Assembly (NCBI GenBank): GCA_942491975.1
Contig: CALOCY010000004.1
Coordinates: forward strand, 558,001 to 622,000
Direction: 5' to 3'
Length of the DNA: 64,000 nucleotides
Origin: CALOCY01 sp942491975
GTDB taxonomy: Bacteria; Bacteroidota; Bacteroidia; Bacteroidales; Prolixibacteraceae
The notes below the pieces were generated by a model, which had not been told where the DNA came from, made no database searches, and saw only the letters and a program-made list of their open reading frames with translations. Both the position numbers and the translations under genes were made by a program. This document shows, piece by piece, positions 53,693 to 63,024 of this stretch (positions are counted from its first letter, which is position 1; each line of letters opens with the position of its first letter).

Positions 53693-56600
53693 ATGAAATA
53701 CCCAAAAAGTCTTTTACTATTTATTGTTACGTTGCTATGGGGAGTTGCCGCCTTCCCGCGGCAACACGATTGGGAAAACGAACAGGTGATCGGGATCAAT
53801 AAAGAGGCTGCGCATGCCTCGTATGTGCCGTATGCCAGCATTGAACAGGCACTGGCCGGTATTCCCGGTAACTCCCCTTATGTGGTTAGCCTTAACGGGA
53901 CATGGAAGTTTAACTGGGTGAAACACCCCGGCCTGCGCCCGGTAAATTTTTATAAACCGGAATTTGACACGGGGTACTGGGACAATATAAAAGTGCCGTC
54001 GAACTGGCAGCTGGAGGGGTACGGCAAACCTATCTACACCAATGTGCCTTACCCGTTTGCCAAAAAGCCTCCGTACATCATGGAGGAGTCCCCGGCGCAC
54101 TTTACCAAAAACGAACTGCCCAACCCGGTGGGCTCGTACCGGCGCAATTTTCACATCCCGGCCAATTGGGACGGTCGTGAAATAATGGTGCACTTTGCCG
54201 GTGTGAAGAGTGCCATGTACGTGTGGGTCAACGGCCAAAAGGTGGGATACAGCCAGGGCAGCATGACCCCTGCGGAGTTCAATATTACCCGTTATGTGCA
54301 ACCCGGAAAAAACAGCATTGCCGTTGAGGTGTACCGCTGGAGTGATGGCAGCTACCTCGAAGATCAGGACTTTTGGCGTTTGAGTGGCATTTACCGTGAT
54401 GTGTTTGTGTACAGCGTGCCAAAAGTGCACCTGTGGGACTTTTTCGTGCAATCGGAATTGTCCGGTGATTACACTTCGGCCAAACTGACTGCCGATCTTG
54501 AATTCCGCAACTTTGGCGCATCGGGAACGCATACCCTCGAAGGCTACCTGCTGGAGGACGGTGAGTCGTTCAACAACCAGCAACCGCTGTGGGTAAAATC
54601 CGTAAAAAATGTATCCCGACGGAAAGGGCTTAAGGTATCGCTGAACACAACGGTACAAAACCCCAAACTCTGGTCTGCAGAAATCCCGCACCTTTACACG
54701 GTGCTGTTTGTGCTGAAAAATGCAAAAGGGGAGATTTCCGAAGTGCTCTCAACACCCTTTGGCTTCCGGGAGATCAGGATCCGTGACCAGCAACTCTGGG
54801 TGAACGGTAAAAGTGTACTCCTGAAAGGGGTCAACCGCCACGAGCACGACCCGTTTACCGGGCGGTATGTGTCAATGGAAAGTATGATCCGCGACATCAC
54901 CCTTTTCAAACAATTCAATGTAAATACAGTGCGTACCTGCCACTATCCCGACCACCCCGAATGGTACAAGCTGTGCGACAAATACGGTATATATGTGATT
55001 GACGAGGCCAACGTGGAATCGCACGGCATGGGCTACGGAAAAGAGTCGCTGGGACATGATGTGCGCTGGCAAAAAGCGCATGTCGACCGGCAAATAAGCA
55101 TGGTGGAGCGTGACAAAAACCATCCGTCGGTCATTATCTGGTCGCTGGGCAACGAGGCCGGGCCGGGAGTCAACTTCGATGCCTGCCGCGATGCCGTGAA
55201 AGCCATTGACCCGGTGCGTCCGATCCATTATGAACGTTACAACGAGGTGGCCGATATTGAGTCGGTGATGTACCCCCGTGTGGAGTGGCTGGACGAGACC
55301 GGTGCCAAAGAAAACCCCAAGCCGTTTATCATGTGTGAGTATGCCCATGCCATGGGAAATGCCGTGGGAAACCTGCAGGAGTACTGGGATGTCATTGAAA
55401 AACACCCGAGGCTCATTGGGGGGTGTATATGGGACTGGGTAGACCAGGGGCTGGCCAAACCGGTGCCCGGTAAAGCAGGTGAATACTTCTTTGCCTATGG
55501 CGGCGATTTTGGCGACCGTCCTTCGGATTGGAATTTCTGCATCAACGGCATGACCACGCCCGACCGTCAGGTAACCCCCAAAATGGAAGAGATGAAAAAG
55601 GTGTACCAATACGTGGGTTTTGAAGTGGTTGATCTCTTGAAAGGAAAAATCAATATCAAAAATAAATACCAGTTTATCAACCTCAACCGGTTTGATGCGG
55701 AGTGGGAACTCACGTGTGACGGTGTGGTCATCCAGGGGGGCAACCTGCCTGCCATCGATCTGCTGCCAGGGGAGAGCAAAGAGATTATGATCCCGTTTAC
55801 TCAACCAATACTAAAAGCCGGAAGCGAATACCACCTGAAAGTGTTGTTTACGCTTGCCAAAGACGAGGTGTGGGCCAAACGTGGGCACATCATGGCGTGG
55901 GAGCAGTTTGCTGTACCGTATACCACCGGCGCAGCACCGGTAATGACGGAAGAGGGGATGTTTGCACTTACTATTGATGAACAGCAGGACGATATAAATA
56001 TTGCAGGAAAAAATTTCAGCGTAACCTTCAATAAAAAGGTGGGGACAATCACCCGGCTCGAATATTTTAACACGGAGGTTATGTCAACTGATCCGGTTGC
56101 CATCGCGGGCATAAAGCCGGAGACCAAAATGCTCCATTGGCCTGCAACCCACGATAAACATATTGCAGGCCCTGTGTTGAATATATTCCGGGCACCTGTC
56201 GACAATGACTATATTTTCGGGGGTGGGCATGGCCCCAAATGGCGGGACAATCAACTGGCACACCTGGCAACGGAAGTAAAAGCGTTTGAGGTGAAGCCTG
56301 TAAGCGATAAAGCAGTTGAGATCAGTGTTGAAATCCAATTCACATCGCCCACCGGTTACGGCGTAACCATGCAATCGGTCTACACGGTTTGGGGCAACGG
56401 CTGTATCGACATTCAGAACGAATTTAACCCGGACGCAGCAAAATGGCCGTTGGCACGTTTGGGGTTCATTATGGAGATGCCGGAAGGGTTTGAAAATGTC
56501 ACCTATTACGGGGCAGGGCCTCATGAAAATTATGTGGATCGCAAGCGCAGTGCGGCCATTGGCCGGTACAGCACCATCGTTGATGAAATGGTTGAGGCGT

Positions 56601-56959
56601 ATGTACGCCCGCAGGACATGGGCAACCGTTCCGATGTACGGTGGTTTACATTGACCAACCATATGGGACAGGGAATGATGGTGGTGGCCGACCGGTTGCT
56701 GAACTTCAGTGCCCTGCACTACACCCCCTTGGACTTGGAGCAGGCTAACCACCCGTATGAGCTGCAACGGCGAAAAGAGACCATCTTAACTGTAGATATG
56801 GCACATTGTGGTTTGGGGGGTGGTAGTTGTGGTCCCGGCCCCATGAAACGCTACCTGTTGAATGCCGAAAAAGCCACTTTCAGGTATAGCATACGGCCTT
56901 ACAACCGGCAATTGGGGGATCAAAACGACTGGGAAAAGCAGCGGTTCCCAAAACAGTGA
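53693..56959 (+). CDS. lacZ: GH2 beta-galactosidase (LacZ-type), exported
   Basis: The 1088-residue enzyme has a signal peptide (about 1-20, WGVAAFPRQ), so it is probably periplasmic. The GH2 domains follow: jelly-roll (NGTWKFNWVKHP; GSYRRNFHIP), Ig-like, TIM barrel with GVNRHEHDPFTG, acid/base Glu in IIWSLGNEAG and nucleophile Glu in FIMCEYAHAMGN, then the small beta domains with a NGMTTPDRQ segment. I start at ATG 53693, since the signal peptide begins there; the frame runs back to 53561 but only into the island. The gene is GC-richer than either neighbour. The exact beta-galactoside is unknown. Confidence 0.92.
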   Translation: MKYPKSLLLFIVTLLWGVAAFPRQHDWENEQVIGINKEAAHASYVPYASIEQALAGIPGNSPYVVSLNGTWKFNWVKHPGLRPVNFYKPEFDTGYWDNIKVPSNWQLEGYGKPIYTNVPYPFAKKPPYIMEESPAHFTKNELPNPVGSYRRNFHIPANWDGREIMVHFAGVKSAMYVWVNGQKVGYSQGSMTPAEFNITRYVQPGKNSIAVEVYRWSDGSYLEDQDFWRLSGIYRDVFVYSVPKVHLWDFFVQSELSGDYTSAKLTADLEFRNFGASGTHTLEGYLLEDGESFNNQQPLWVKSVKNVSRRKGLKVSLNTTVQNPKLWSAEIPHLYTVLFVLKNAKGEISEVLSTPFGFREIRIRDQQLWVNGKSVLLKGVNRHEHDPFTGRYVSMESMIRDITLFKQFNVNTVRTCHYPDHPEWYKLCDKYGIYVIDEANVESHGMGYGKESLGHDVRWQKAHVDRQISMVERDKNHPSVIIWSLGNEAGPGVNFDACRDAVKAIDPVRPIHYERYNEVADIESVMYPRVEWLDETGAKENPKPFIMCEYAHAMGNAVGNLQEYWDVIEKHPRLIGGCIWDWVDQGLAKPVPGKAGEYFFAYGGDFGDRPSDWNFCINGMTTPDRQVTPKMEEMKKVYQYVGFEVVDLLKGKINIKNKYQFINLNRFDAEWELTCDGVVIQGGNLPAIDLLPGESKEIMIPFTQPILKAGSEYHLKVLFTLAKDEVWAKRGHIMAWEQFAVPYTTGAAPVMTEEGMFALTIDEQQDDINIAGKNFSVTFNKKVGTITRLEYFNTEVMSTDPVAIAGIKPETKMLHWPATHDKHIAGPVLNIFRAPVDNDYIFGGGHGPKWRDNQLAHLATEVKAFEVKPVSDKAVEISVEIQFTSPTGYGVTMQSVYTVWGNGCIDIQNEFNPDAAKWPLARLGFIMEMPEGFENVTYYGAGPHENYVDRKRSAAIGRYSTIVDEMVEAYVRPQDMGNRSDVRWFTLTNHMGQGMMVVADRLLNFSALHYTPLDLEQANHPYELQRRKETILTVDMAHCGLGGGSCGPGPMKRYLLNAEKATFRYSIRPYNRQLGDQNDWEKQRFPKQ

Positions 56960-57003
56960 AAATTCAGCGCAAAATTGTCGGTTTTATATTTAAACAATGA
57001 TTT

Positions 57004-57822
57004 ATGAGGTTTGATGTTGAAAATCGCTTGAAATTATATATGCCTTCTCTTTTTGAATTGATTGGTGATAATACGTTTGATTGGAGGAAAATAGAGAGAG
57101 CATTTGAAAAAAAGTTTATCGAGCTTGAAGAAAAGTATAACAACATTGGAAGACCATTTAAAACAAAAGCTTCATTATTTGGAATAATAACAGCAGTATT
57201 AAATAACGAAGAGGGGGCTATTTACTTGTTTGAATATATAGATAAGCTATTTAAGGAATTAACTTTAAGCTTATCAAGTGACGAGAAAAAACTAATTATA
57301 AAGAATGTTTTCGATGTTCTTGTGAACATGGATGAAAAATATTTGAATTTTATAGGTGAATTATCTCTCTTAAATCAATTTTTGAAATCAGGGAATTTCA
57401 AGCTATTAGAAGTTGAAGCGCCACTAGATGAAGGTATTGTAAGTACTTCACATATTGATTTTACGTTATTTGATAAGAATAATGAGAGTGAACTTTTACT
57501 TGAGGTTGTCAATGTTCATTTGAAAGATGAAAATACTTCGGATGATTATAAAATAGAAAGGTTAATAGATCAAAAAATTCAAGAAAAATATAGGGTAACA
57601 TCAGGGAACTCTGATAAGAAATTTATTTTAGCTCCAATTCTTTGGGGGTCTCACAAATGGATAAAAAGAATCCTTAATTATTATTTAAAATTGGATGTTA
57701 AATTAGATAATATTCTGATGCCTTCATGTTTTGTCCCTTTTATTGACCAAGATGGTAACAGAGTATATAAATTTGGGGTAATGAATGCTATTTTTGAACA
57801 GGAAAGGAATAAGGGTTTTTAG
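57004..57822 (+). CDS. AT-rich orphan protein, possible nuclease-like
   Basis: The 272-residue protein is not recognised. It is mainly helical (about 10-135), then has a beta-rich core with STSHIDFTLFDKN (Asp152), LLLEVVNVHL (Glu167, Asn170) and KFILAPILWGS. The spacing Asp-x14-Glu-x-x-Asn is reminiscent of restriction-endonuclease folds (D, E-x-K), but Lys is replaced by Asn, so this is weak. Composition is AT-rich like the four-gene operon and unlike lacZ before and the MATE gene after, hinting at horizontal acquisition. No operon partner. Confidence 0.6.
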   Translation: MRFDVENRLKLYMPSLFELIGDNTFDWRKIERAFEKKFIELEEKYNNIGRPFKTKASLFGIITAVLNNEEGAIYLFEYIDKLFKELTLSLSSDEKKLIIKNVFDVLVNMDEKYLNFIGELSLLNQFLKSGNFKLLEVEAPLDEGIVSTSHIDFTLFDKNNESELLLEVVNVHLKDENTSDDYKIERLIDQKIQEKYRVTSGNSDKKFILAPILWGSHKWIKRILNYYLKLDVKLDNILMPSCFVPFIDQDGNRVYKFGVMNAIFEQERNKGF

Positions 57823-58221
57823 CAAAAGAAGTTTCTAATAAGCTCAGTTTTATTTGAGAAATCGAGTTAACTCGCATGTAATAAGTTGATTATAGAAAAA
57901 TGCTTTGTGCGAGAGTCGCCAAAATTGCGTGATGCGGGCTAATTCGTTTCATTGAAACTGAAAACAGCTTTATTTTGGCTAGATTTTTCTTTGCTTCGTT
58001 TCTTTTCATCTATGGAAAAGAAATGAAGAAGGATTTTTATTTATGTGTTTTGGATAAAGATGGTTTATAGTCGAACTCAGGTAATACTCTTGCTCGCTCG
58101 GAATTTGCTTGACGGTAGTCAGGTTTGCAATCCGGGTGTTAATTCTGAAAGTGTAAATTACACGAATTCCCGTAAAAACAAATTTCCAGTATCAAAAAAA
58201 TAGAAATGTTCTAAATCTATT
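57823..58221. other. 399-nt intergenic region
   Basis: No gene found. It contains an imperfect inverted repeat (CTTCGTTTCTTTTCATCTATGG, then AAAAGAAATGAAG, about 57995-58029) and several in-frame stops in all frames. TATCTTTG at 58237-58244, inside the next stretch, fits a -7 box very close to the MATE ATG. Confidence 0.45.
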
Positions 58222-58251
58222 ATGCTGTGGTTAGTGTATCTTTGCGGCAAC

Positions 58252-59598
58252 ATGAAGATTCGTGACTATATCCCTTTTTACAAACGAAACCTGAAAATAG
58301 CTATTCCGCTGGTATTTGCCCAGGTGGGACAGATGACGGTGCAGCTTGTCGACAATATCATGGTGGGGCATGTGGGTACCGTTGAGTTGGCTGCAGCTTC
58401 GTTTGCGGGATCGGTCTTTATCAATGGTTTCGTCTTTGGCATGGGATTTACCTTTGGGCTTACGCCGTTGGTAGGCAGGGCATTTGGGAGAGGAAAACAC
58501 CGTGAGGCTGGGGAACTCTTTCAAAACGGTTTGATCGCCAACATGGGGTTGGGCATACTGCTTGTGGCGTTAATGGGCATTATTGCGCTGTTTATGGACA
58601 ACATGGGGCAAACTGCAGAAGTTGAGCAATTGTCCGTGCCTTATTACCTGACACTGGTGGTCTCCATGCTCCCTTTTCTGCTCTTCTTCTCATTTAAGCA
58701 ATTTGCCGAGGGGTTGGGCAATACCCGTATGGCTATGACGGTCACGTTAACAGCCAATGTGATCAATATTATCTTAAACTATGGCTTAATTTACGGCAAG
58801 CTGGGGCTTCCCGAAATGGGATACATGGGGGCTGCCTATGCAACGTTGATTGCGCGCTCATTAATGCCACTATTATTCATTTTCTGGTTCTTCAGGAAAA
58901 GAAAATTCCGCAAATACTTTCTGTTCTTTCGCTATGCTGCCTTTGAATGGAAGAGGATAATGTCCCTGATAAAAGTAGGCCTTCCTATCGGTTTGCAAAT
59001 TATGACAGAAGTGTTGGCATTCAGTTTGGGTTCAATACTAATGGGATGGTTGGGGGAAGTAGCGCTGGCAGCACACCAAATAGCCTTGAGTATGGCCAGC
59101 TTTACTTTTATGATTGCAAATGGGGTAGCGATGGCTACGACCATACGGGTGGCGCATCAGTATGGTGCAAAAAACTACCGGGAAATGCGTTATGCCGTTT
59201 TTGCATCGGTACATCTGGCCGTATTGTTTATGTCATGTACTGCCTTGATATTCTTGGTTTTCAGGAACGAGCTGCCACGATTATTTACTACTGATCCGGC
59301 AGTGATTGCTGTGGCAGGCAACCTTTTTATCATGGCCGGGATATTTCAGGTTTTTGATGGTGTACAGGTTGTTGCCCTGGCATCATTACGTGGATTGGCA
59401 GATGTGAAAAAACCATTGGTGTATGCTATTTTCTGCTATCTGATAGTAAGCTTGCCAATCAGTTATCTCTTTGCTTTCGAATTCAATCAGGGACCGCAGG
59501 GGATTTGGTTTGGTTTTGTTGCAGGCCTGGGGTTAGCTGCAATTTTATTTTTTACGCGATTTAATCGTCGAAGCAGATACTTTCTTTCGCGAACGTAA
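58252..59598 (+). CDS. MATE family efflux transporter
   Basis: The 448-residue protein has twelve membrane helices in two halves, starting MKIRDYIPFYKRNLKIAIPLVFAQVGQMTVQLVDNIMVGHVG and with the second-half counterpart KVGLPIGLQIMTEVLAFSLGSILMGWLGEVALAAHQIA (about 244-281). It would expel cationic drugs or metabolites using Na+ or H+. I prefer the ATG at 58252 because a -7-like box lies 8 nt before it; a start at 58222 would add 10 residues. Substrate unknown. Confidence 0.9.
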   Translation: MKIRDYIPFYKRNLKIAIPLVFAQVGQMTVQLVDNIMVGHVGTVELAAASFAGSVFINGFVFGMGFTFGLTPLVGRAFGRGKHREAGELFQNGLIANMGLGILLVALMGIIALFMDNMGQTAEVEQLSVPYYLTLVVSMLPFLLFFSFKQFAEGLGNTRMAMTVTLTANVINIILNYGLIYGKLGLPEMGYMGAAYATLIARSLMPLLFIFWFFRKRKFRKYFLFFRYAAFEWKRIMSLIKVGLPIGLQIMTEVLAFSLGSILMGWLGEVALAAHQIALSMASFTFMIANGVAMATTIRVAHQYGAKNYREMRYAVFASVHLAVLFMSCTALIFLVFRNELPRLFTTDPAVIAVAGNLFIMAGIFQVFDGVQVVALASLRGLADVKKPLVYAIFCYLIVSLPISYLFAFEFNQGPQGIWFGFVAGLGLAAILFFTRFNRRSRYFLSRT

Positions 59599-59824
59599 GC
59601 CATGAAGCTTTCAAAAACCCTGGTGATCTCTGGAAAAAAAATAATGTAAAATCATTCCAAATTAAAAAGAAGAAAAAAAAGGTAATGTTTTTCGAAAAAA
59701 AGAGGCTGATTGTTTTAAATGCTTACAGGTTTTGGATTTTACGCTGCTATTCAGGTTAAACAATGCTTGAACAGAGGAAAGTTGCATGTTAATGGTATTC
59801 GTTCACGTTGATTTTTTTGTTTTC

Positions 59825-59855
59825 TTTGTTCCTTGCTTCTCAAATTATATATTTG
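59825..59855 (+). promoter_or_regulatory. promoter of the etf operon
   Basis: TTTG (59825-59828), 19 nt, TATATTTG (59848-59855) matches the Bacteroidota consensus, 37 nt before the etfB ATG. Confidence 0.75.
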
Positions 59856-59891
59856 TTAGCCTAAAAATAGAAACTTTGAAAATATATACGC

Positions 59892-60641
59892 ATGAAACTA
59901 TTAGTTTGCTTAGGAAATGTACCTGATACCACTACCAAAGTAAAATTTGGGGAAGATGGTGCTGCATTTGACAAAACCGGTGTGCAATGGATCATTAATC
60001 CATGGGATGAATTGGCACTAACCAGGGCAATGGAATTAAAAGAAGATCAAAATAATTCGGTAAGCTCGGTTACTGTGATTACAGTAGGCGCAAAAGATAC
60101 AGAACCAACCATCAGAAAAGCACTGGCAATAGGTGCCGATGATGCTATCAGAATTGATGCTGATGCACAAGATGCTTACGGCGTTGCTGCTCAGTTGGCT
60201 GAAGTTGTTAAAGCAAAAGATTTTGACGTTATCCTGTGTGGAATAGAATCCAGTGACTATAACGGGGCAGCTGTTGGTGGAATGCTGGCAGAACTGCTAA
60301 ATCTTCCTTCTGTATCGGCTGTTTCGGGAATGAATATTGCCGGAGATGAAGTGGAGATGGCCCGTGATATTGATGGCGGTAAAGAAGTGGTCGCCGTTCA
60401 AACTCCTTTTGTGGCCGTTGTGCAAAAAGGAATTGCAAAAGAACCAAGAATTGCTGCAATGCGTGGTATTATGATGGCGCGCAAAAAACCGCTCGAAGTT
60501 GTAGAACCTGCCAATGCGGAGGCATTAACTCAATTTGCAGGATTTGAACTACCTCAACCTAAGGCACCATGTAAAATGGTTGACCCTGAAAATATGGGAG
60601 AATTGGTAGAGCTATTGCAAAACGAAGCGAAGGTATTGTAG
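59892..60641 (+). CDS. etfB: electron transfer flavoprotein, beta subunit
   Basis: The 249-residue subunit starts MKLLVCLGNVPDTTTKVKF, with the AMP-binding and shared domains: INPWDELALTRAMELKED (about 36-53), a segment around VTVGAKDTEPTIRKALAIGADDAIRI (about 68-93) and LCGIESSDYNGAAVGGMLAELLN. It pairs with EtfA to take electrons from acyl-CoA dehydrogenases. The etf promoter lies just upstream, and etfA starts 24 nt downstream. Confidence 0.93.
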   Translation: MKLLVCLGNVPDTTTKVKFGEDGAAFDKTGVQWIINPWDELALTRAMELKEDQNNSVSSVTVITVGAKDTEPTIRKALAIGADDAIRIDADAQDAYGVAAQLAEVVKAKDFDVILCGIESSDYNGAAVGGMLAELLNLPSVSAVSGMNIAGDEVEMARDIDGGKEVVAVQTPFVAVVQKGIAKEPRIAAMRGIMMARKKPLEVVEPANAEALTQFAGFELPQPKAPCKMVDPENMGELVELLQNEAKVL

Positions 60642-60665
60642 GATTTAACCGAAAAAACAAAAATC

Positions 60666-61631
60666 ATGGCAGTTTTAATATACGTAGAAAATTGGGATGG
60701 AAAATTCAAGAAACTATCATTTGAATTGGTTTCATATGCATCCAAAATAGCAGAAATGCTCAATACAACCACATCAGTAGTCTCCATTGGGAATGTTGAG
60801 GAGAATGAATTGGCGAAATTAGGTAACTACGGTGCATCAAAAGTTTTAAAAGTTGAAGGTGAAAAGCTGGGGTCACTCGACAATCAGGTATTTACAAATA
60901 TAATTGCACAGGCAGCTGAAAAAGAGGGTGCAAATGTGATCCTTTTATCTCATAATAACAGTGGTAAAGCATTGGCTCCACGGTTATCAGTTAAACTAAA
61001 AGCTGCATTGGGTTCAGGTTTGACCCAATTGCCTGTTTCGGCAGCACCTTTTACAGTGTATAAAAAAGTATTTACGGGAAAAGCGTTTGCAAATGTGGTA
61101 TTGAAATCGGAAACGAAGATTCTAACGCTGGCGCAAAACTCATTTGAATTGGTCGAAACTGGAGGGACTGTGACAGTAGAAGCATTTACACCTGAAATGG
61201 GTGAATTCAAAACTGTGGTGAAGGATGTACAAAAACAAACCGGTAAAATCTTGTTGAATGATGCTGAGATTGTGGTTTCCGGTGGACGTGGAATGAAATC
61301 GGCCGACAACTGGGGTGTAATTGAAGAATTGGCAGAGCTGCTGGAAGGAGCTACTGCTTGTTCACGTCCTGTTTCTGATGAAGGTTGGCGTCCGCACGAA
61401 GAGCATACCGGACAAACAGGTAAAATCATTGCACCAAACCTCTACATTGCTGCTGGTATCTCCGGGGCAATCCAACATGTAGCTGGTGTAAGCTCATCAA
61501 AATGTATTGTGGCTATTAATACCGATGCTGATGCGCCTGTTTTTGAAGCAGCCGACTATGGTGTGGTAGGTGATGCCATGAAAGTATTACCTGCATTTAT
61601 CAATGCTGTAAAAGAAGCTAAAGCGAAATAA
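60666..61631 (+). CDS. etfA: electron transfer flavoprotein, alpha subunit
   Basis: The 321-residue subunit has the C-terminal FAD-binding signature VVSGGRGMKSADNW (about 200-213), ACSRPVSDEGWRPHEEHTGQTGK (about 236-258) and the YIAAGISGAIQHVAG segment (about 262-276). FAD sits here. With EtfB it accepts electrons from the acyl-CoA dehydrogenase at the right end and passes them to the quinone reductase encoded by the next two genes. The spacing to the following gene is 59 nt. Confidence 0.95.
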   Translation: MAVLIYVENWDGKFKKLSFELVSYASKIAEMLNTTTSVVSIGNVEENELAKLGNYGASKVLKVEGEKLGSLDNQVFTNIIAQAAEKEGANVILLSHNNSGKALAPRLSVKLKAALGSGLTQLPVSAAPFTVYKKVFTGKAFANVVLKSETKILTLAQNSFELVETGGTVTVEAFTPEMGEFKTVVKDVQKQTGKILLNDAEIVVSGGRGMKSADNWGVIEELAELLEGATACSRPVSDEGWRPHEEHTGQTGKIIAPNLYIAAGISGAIQHVAGVSSSKCIVAINTDADAPVFEAADYGVVGDAMKVLPAFINAVKEAKAK

Positions 61632-61690
61632 AAGTTTAACCCTTGAAATAGGCAGAAAAGAGCCTGTTTGTTTAAGGAAAACGTAAACGT

Positions 61691-63004
61691 ATGATTAAAC
61701 AACTACTATTTGCGCTATCGCTGGTTATTACATTTGGAGTATTCATGTATACTTTGCGTAATTTGTTGGCTAATTTCAAGCTCACAAAACCGGCATTCCC
61801 TATTAAAGATTTTTGTAAACGAATAGGCATCACCTTAAAAGTAGCCTTTGGGCAAACCAAAATCTTCAGAAGGCCGGTAGTAGGCTTCATGCATGCACTG
61901 GTTTGGTGGGGGTTTTTGCTTATATTAGTGGGTAGTATTGAAATGGTCGTTGACGGACTCTTTGCTACTGAACGGTTCTTGATCATTTTAGGGCCGGCTT
62001 ATAACTTTATCAGTGCCTCAGGTGATATTTTTGCATTGATTATTGCCCTGCTCATCGCAGCGTTTTTATTCAGAAGAATCTTCATGAATATTAAACGCTT
62101 TGGCGGTGCCGAAATGAAGCACAAATCGCATGTTGATGCCAATATTGCACTTACGTTAATCCTATTCTTAATGGTTACCCTTCTGGGGATGAATGCTTTT
62201 TATGTAGCTGCAGCAAATCATGCAGGACATGAAATCTATGGTGTTTTTCCTGTGGGTGTAATGATTGCCGGATGGTTGGGTAACCTCTCTGCCGGGCAAC
62301 TGCACTTGTGGCACGAAATAAACTGGTGGGGACATATTCTGGCCATCTTCTTTTTTGCCAACTATCTTCCCTACTCAAAACACTTCCACGTATTTATGTC
62401 TGTTCCCAATGTATTTCTGAGCAATCTCAATCCATTAGGAAAAATGACCAACATGGAAAACATTACCAAAGAGGTAAAATTAATGCTTGATCCGGAAGCA
62501 GCTTTTGCTGATGCCCAGGAAGAGGAAAATGTAGAGCGTTTTGGGGTGCTGGATGCTGAAGATGTAACCTGGAAAAACTACTTCGACTCATTGGCCTGTA
62601 CCCAGTGTGGGAGATGTACATCGGTATGTCCGGCCAATACTACGGGCAAAGCACTCTCGCCACGTAAAGTGATGATGGACTTAAGGGAAAGAATGAAAGA
62701 AAAAGGGCCGAAACTGGCAAAAGACAGTGCATTCTCTGATGGTAAATCTTTAATCAATGATTATGTCTCGAAAGAAGAACTTTGGGCATGTACCACATGT
62801 AATGCCTGTGCGCAGGAATGTCCGATAAACATCAATCAACCGGCACTGATTCTCGATATGCGCAGGTATCTGGTAATGGAAGAATCTGCTGCTCCCGGTG
62901 AACTGAATCAGATATTCTCGAACATTGAGAACAATGGTGCACCCTGGCAATTTGCACAAGATGACCGCATGCTGTGGGCAGAGGAACTGTATCTCAACAA
63001 ATAA
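61691..63004 (+). CDS. membrane oxidoreductase: NarI-like b-type domain with two 4Fe-4S clusters
   Basis: The 437-residue protein has an N-terminal membrane part of about five helices (1-265) with histidines in GFMHALVWWG and HLWHEINWWGH that could ligate heme b, like nitrate reductase gamma or HdrE. A ferredoxin domain follows with CTQCGRCTSVCP (about 303) and CTTCNACAQECP (about 367), two 4Fe-4S sites. With the CCG protein next to it, it resembles a split form of EMO-type ETF:menaquinone oxidoreductases, which pass electrons from ETF to menaquinone. That link is inferred from context; it is not proven. Confidence 0.85.
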   Translation: MIKQLLFALSLVITFGVFMYTLRNLLANFKLTKPAFPIKDFCKRIGITLKVAFGQTKIFRRPVVGFMHALVWWGFLLILVGSIEMVVDGLFATERFLIILGPAYNFISASGDIFALIIALLIAAFLFRRIFMNIKRFGGAEMKHKSHVDANIALTLILFLMVTLLGMNAFYVAAANHAGHEIYGVFPVGVMIAGWLGNLSAGQLHLWHEINWWGHILAIFFFANYLPYSKHFHVFMSVPNVFLSNLNPLGKMTNMENITKEVKLMLDPEAAFADAQEEENVERFGVLDAEDVTWKNYFDSLACTQCGRCTSVCPANTTGKALSPRKVMMDLRERMKEKGPKLAKDSAFSDGKSLINDYVSKEELWACTTCNACAQECPININQPALILDMRRYLVMEESAAPGELNQIFSNIENNGAPWQFAQDDRMLWAEELYLNK

Positions 63005-63024
63005 TACTGTAAATTCTGAGACGT

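Noticed and set aside
54285..54691. Minus-strand open frames within lacZ
   Set aside because: Shadow frames caused by the GC-rich codon pattern; no homologous features.
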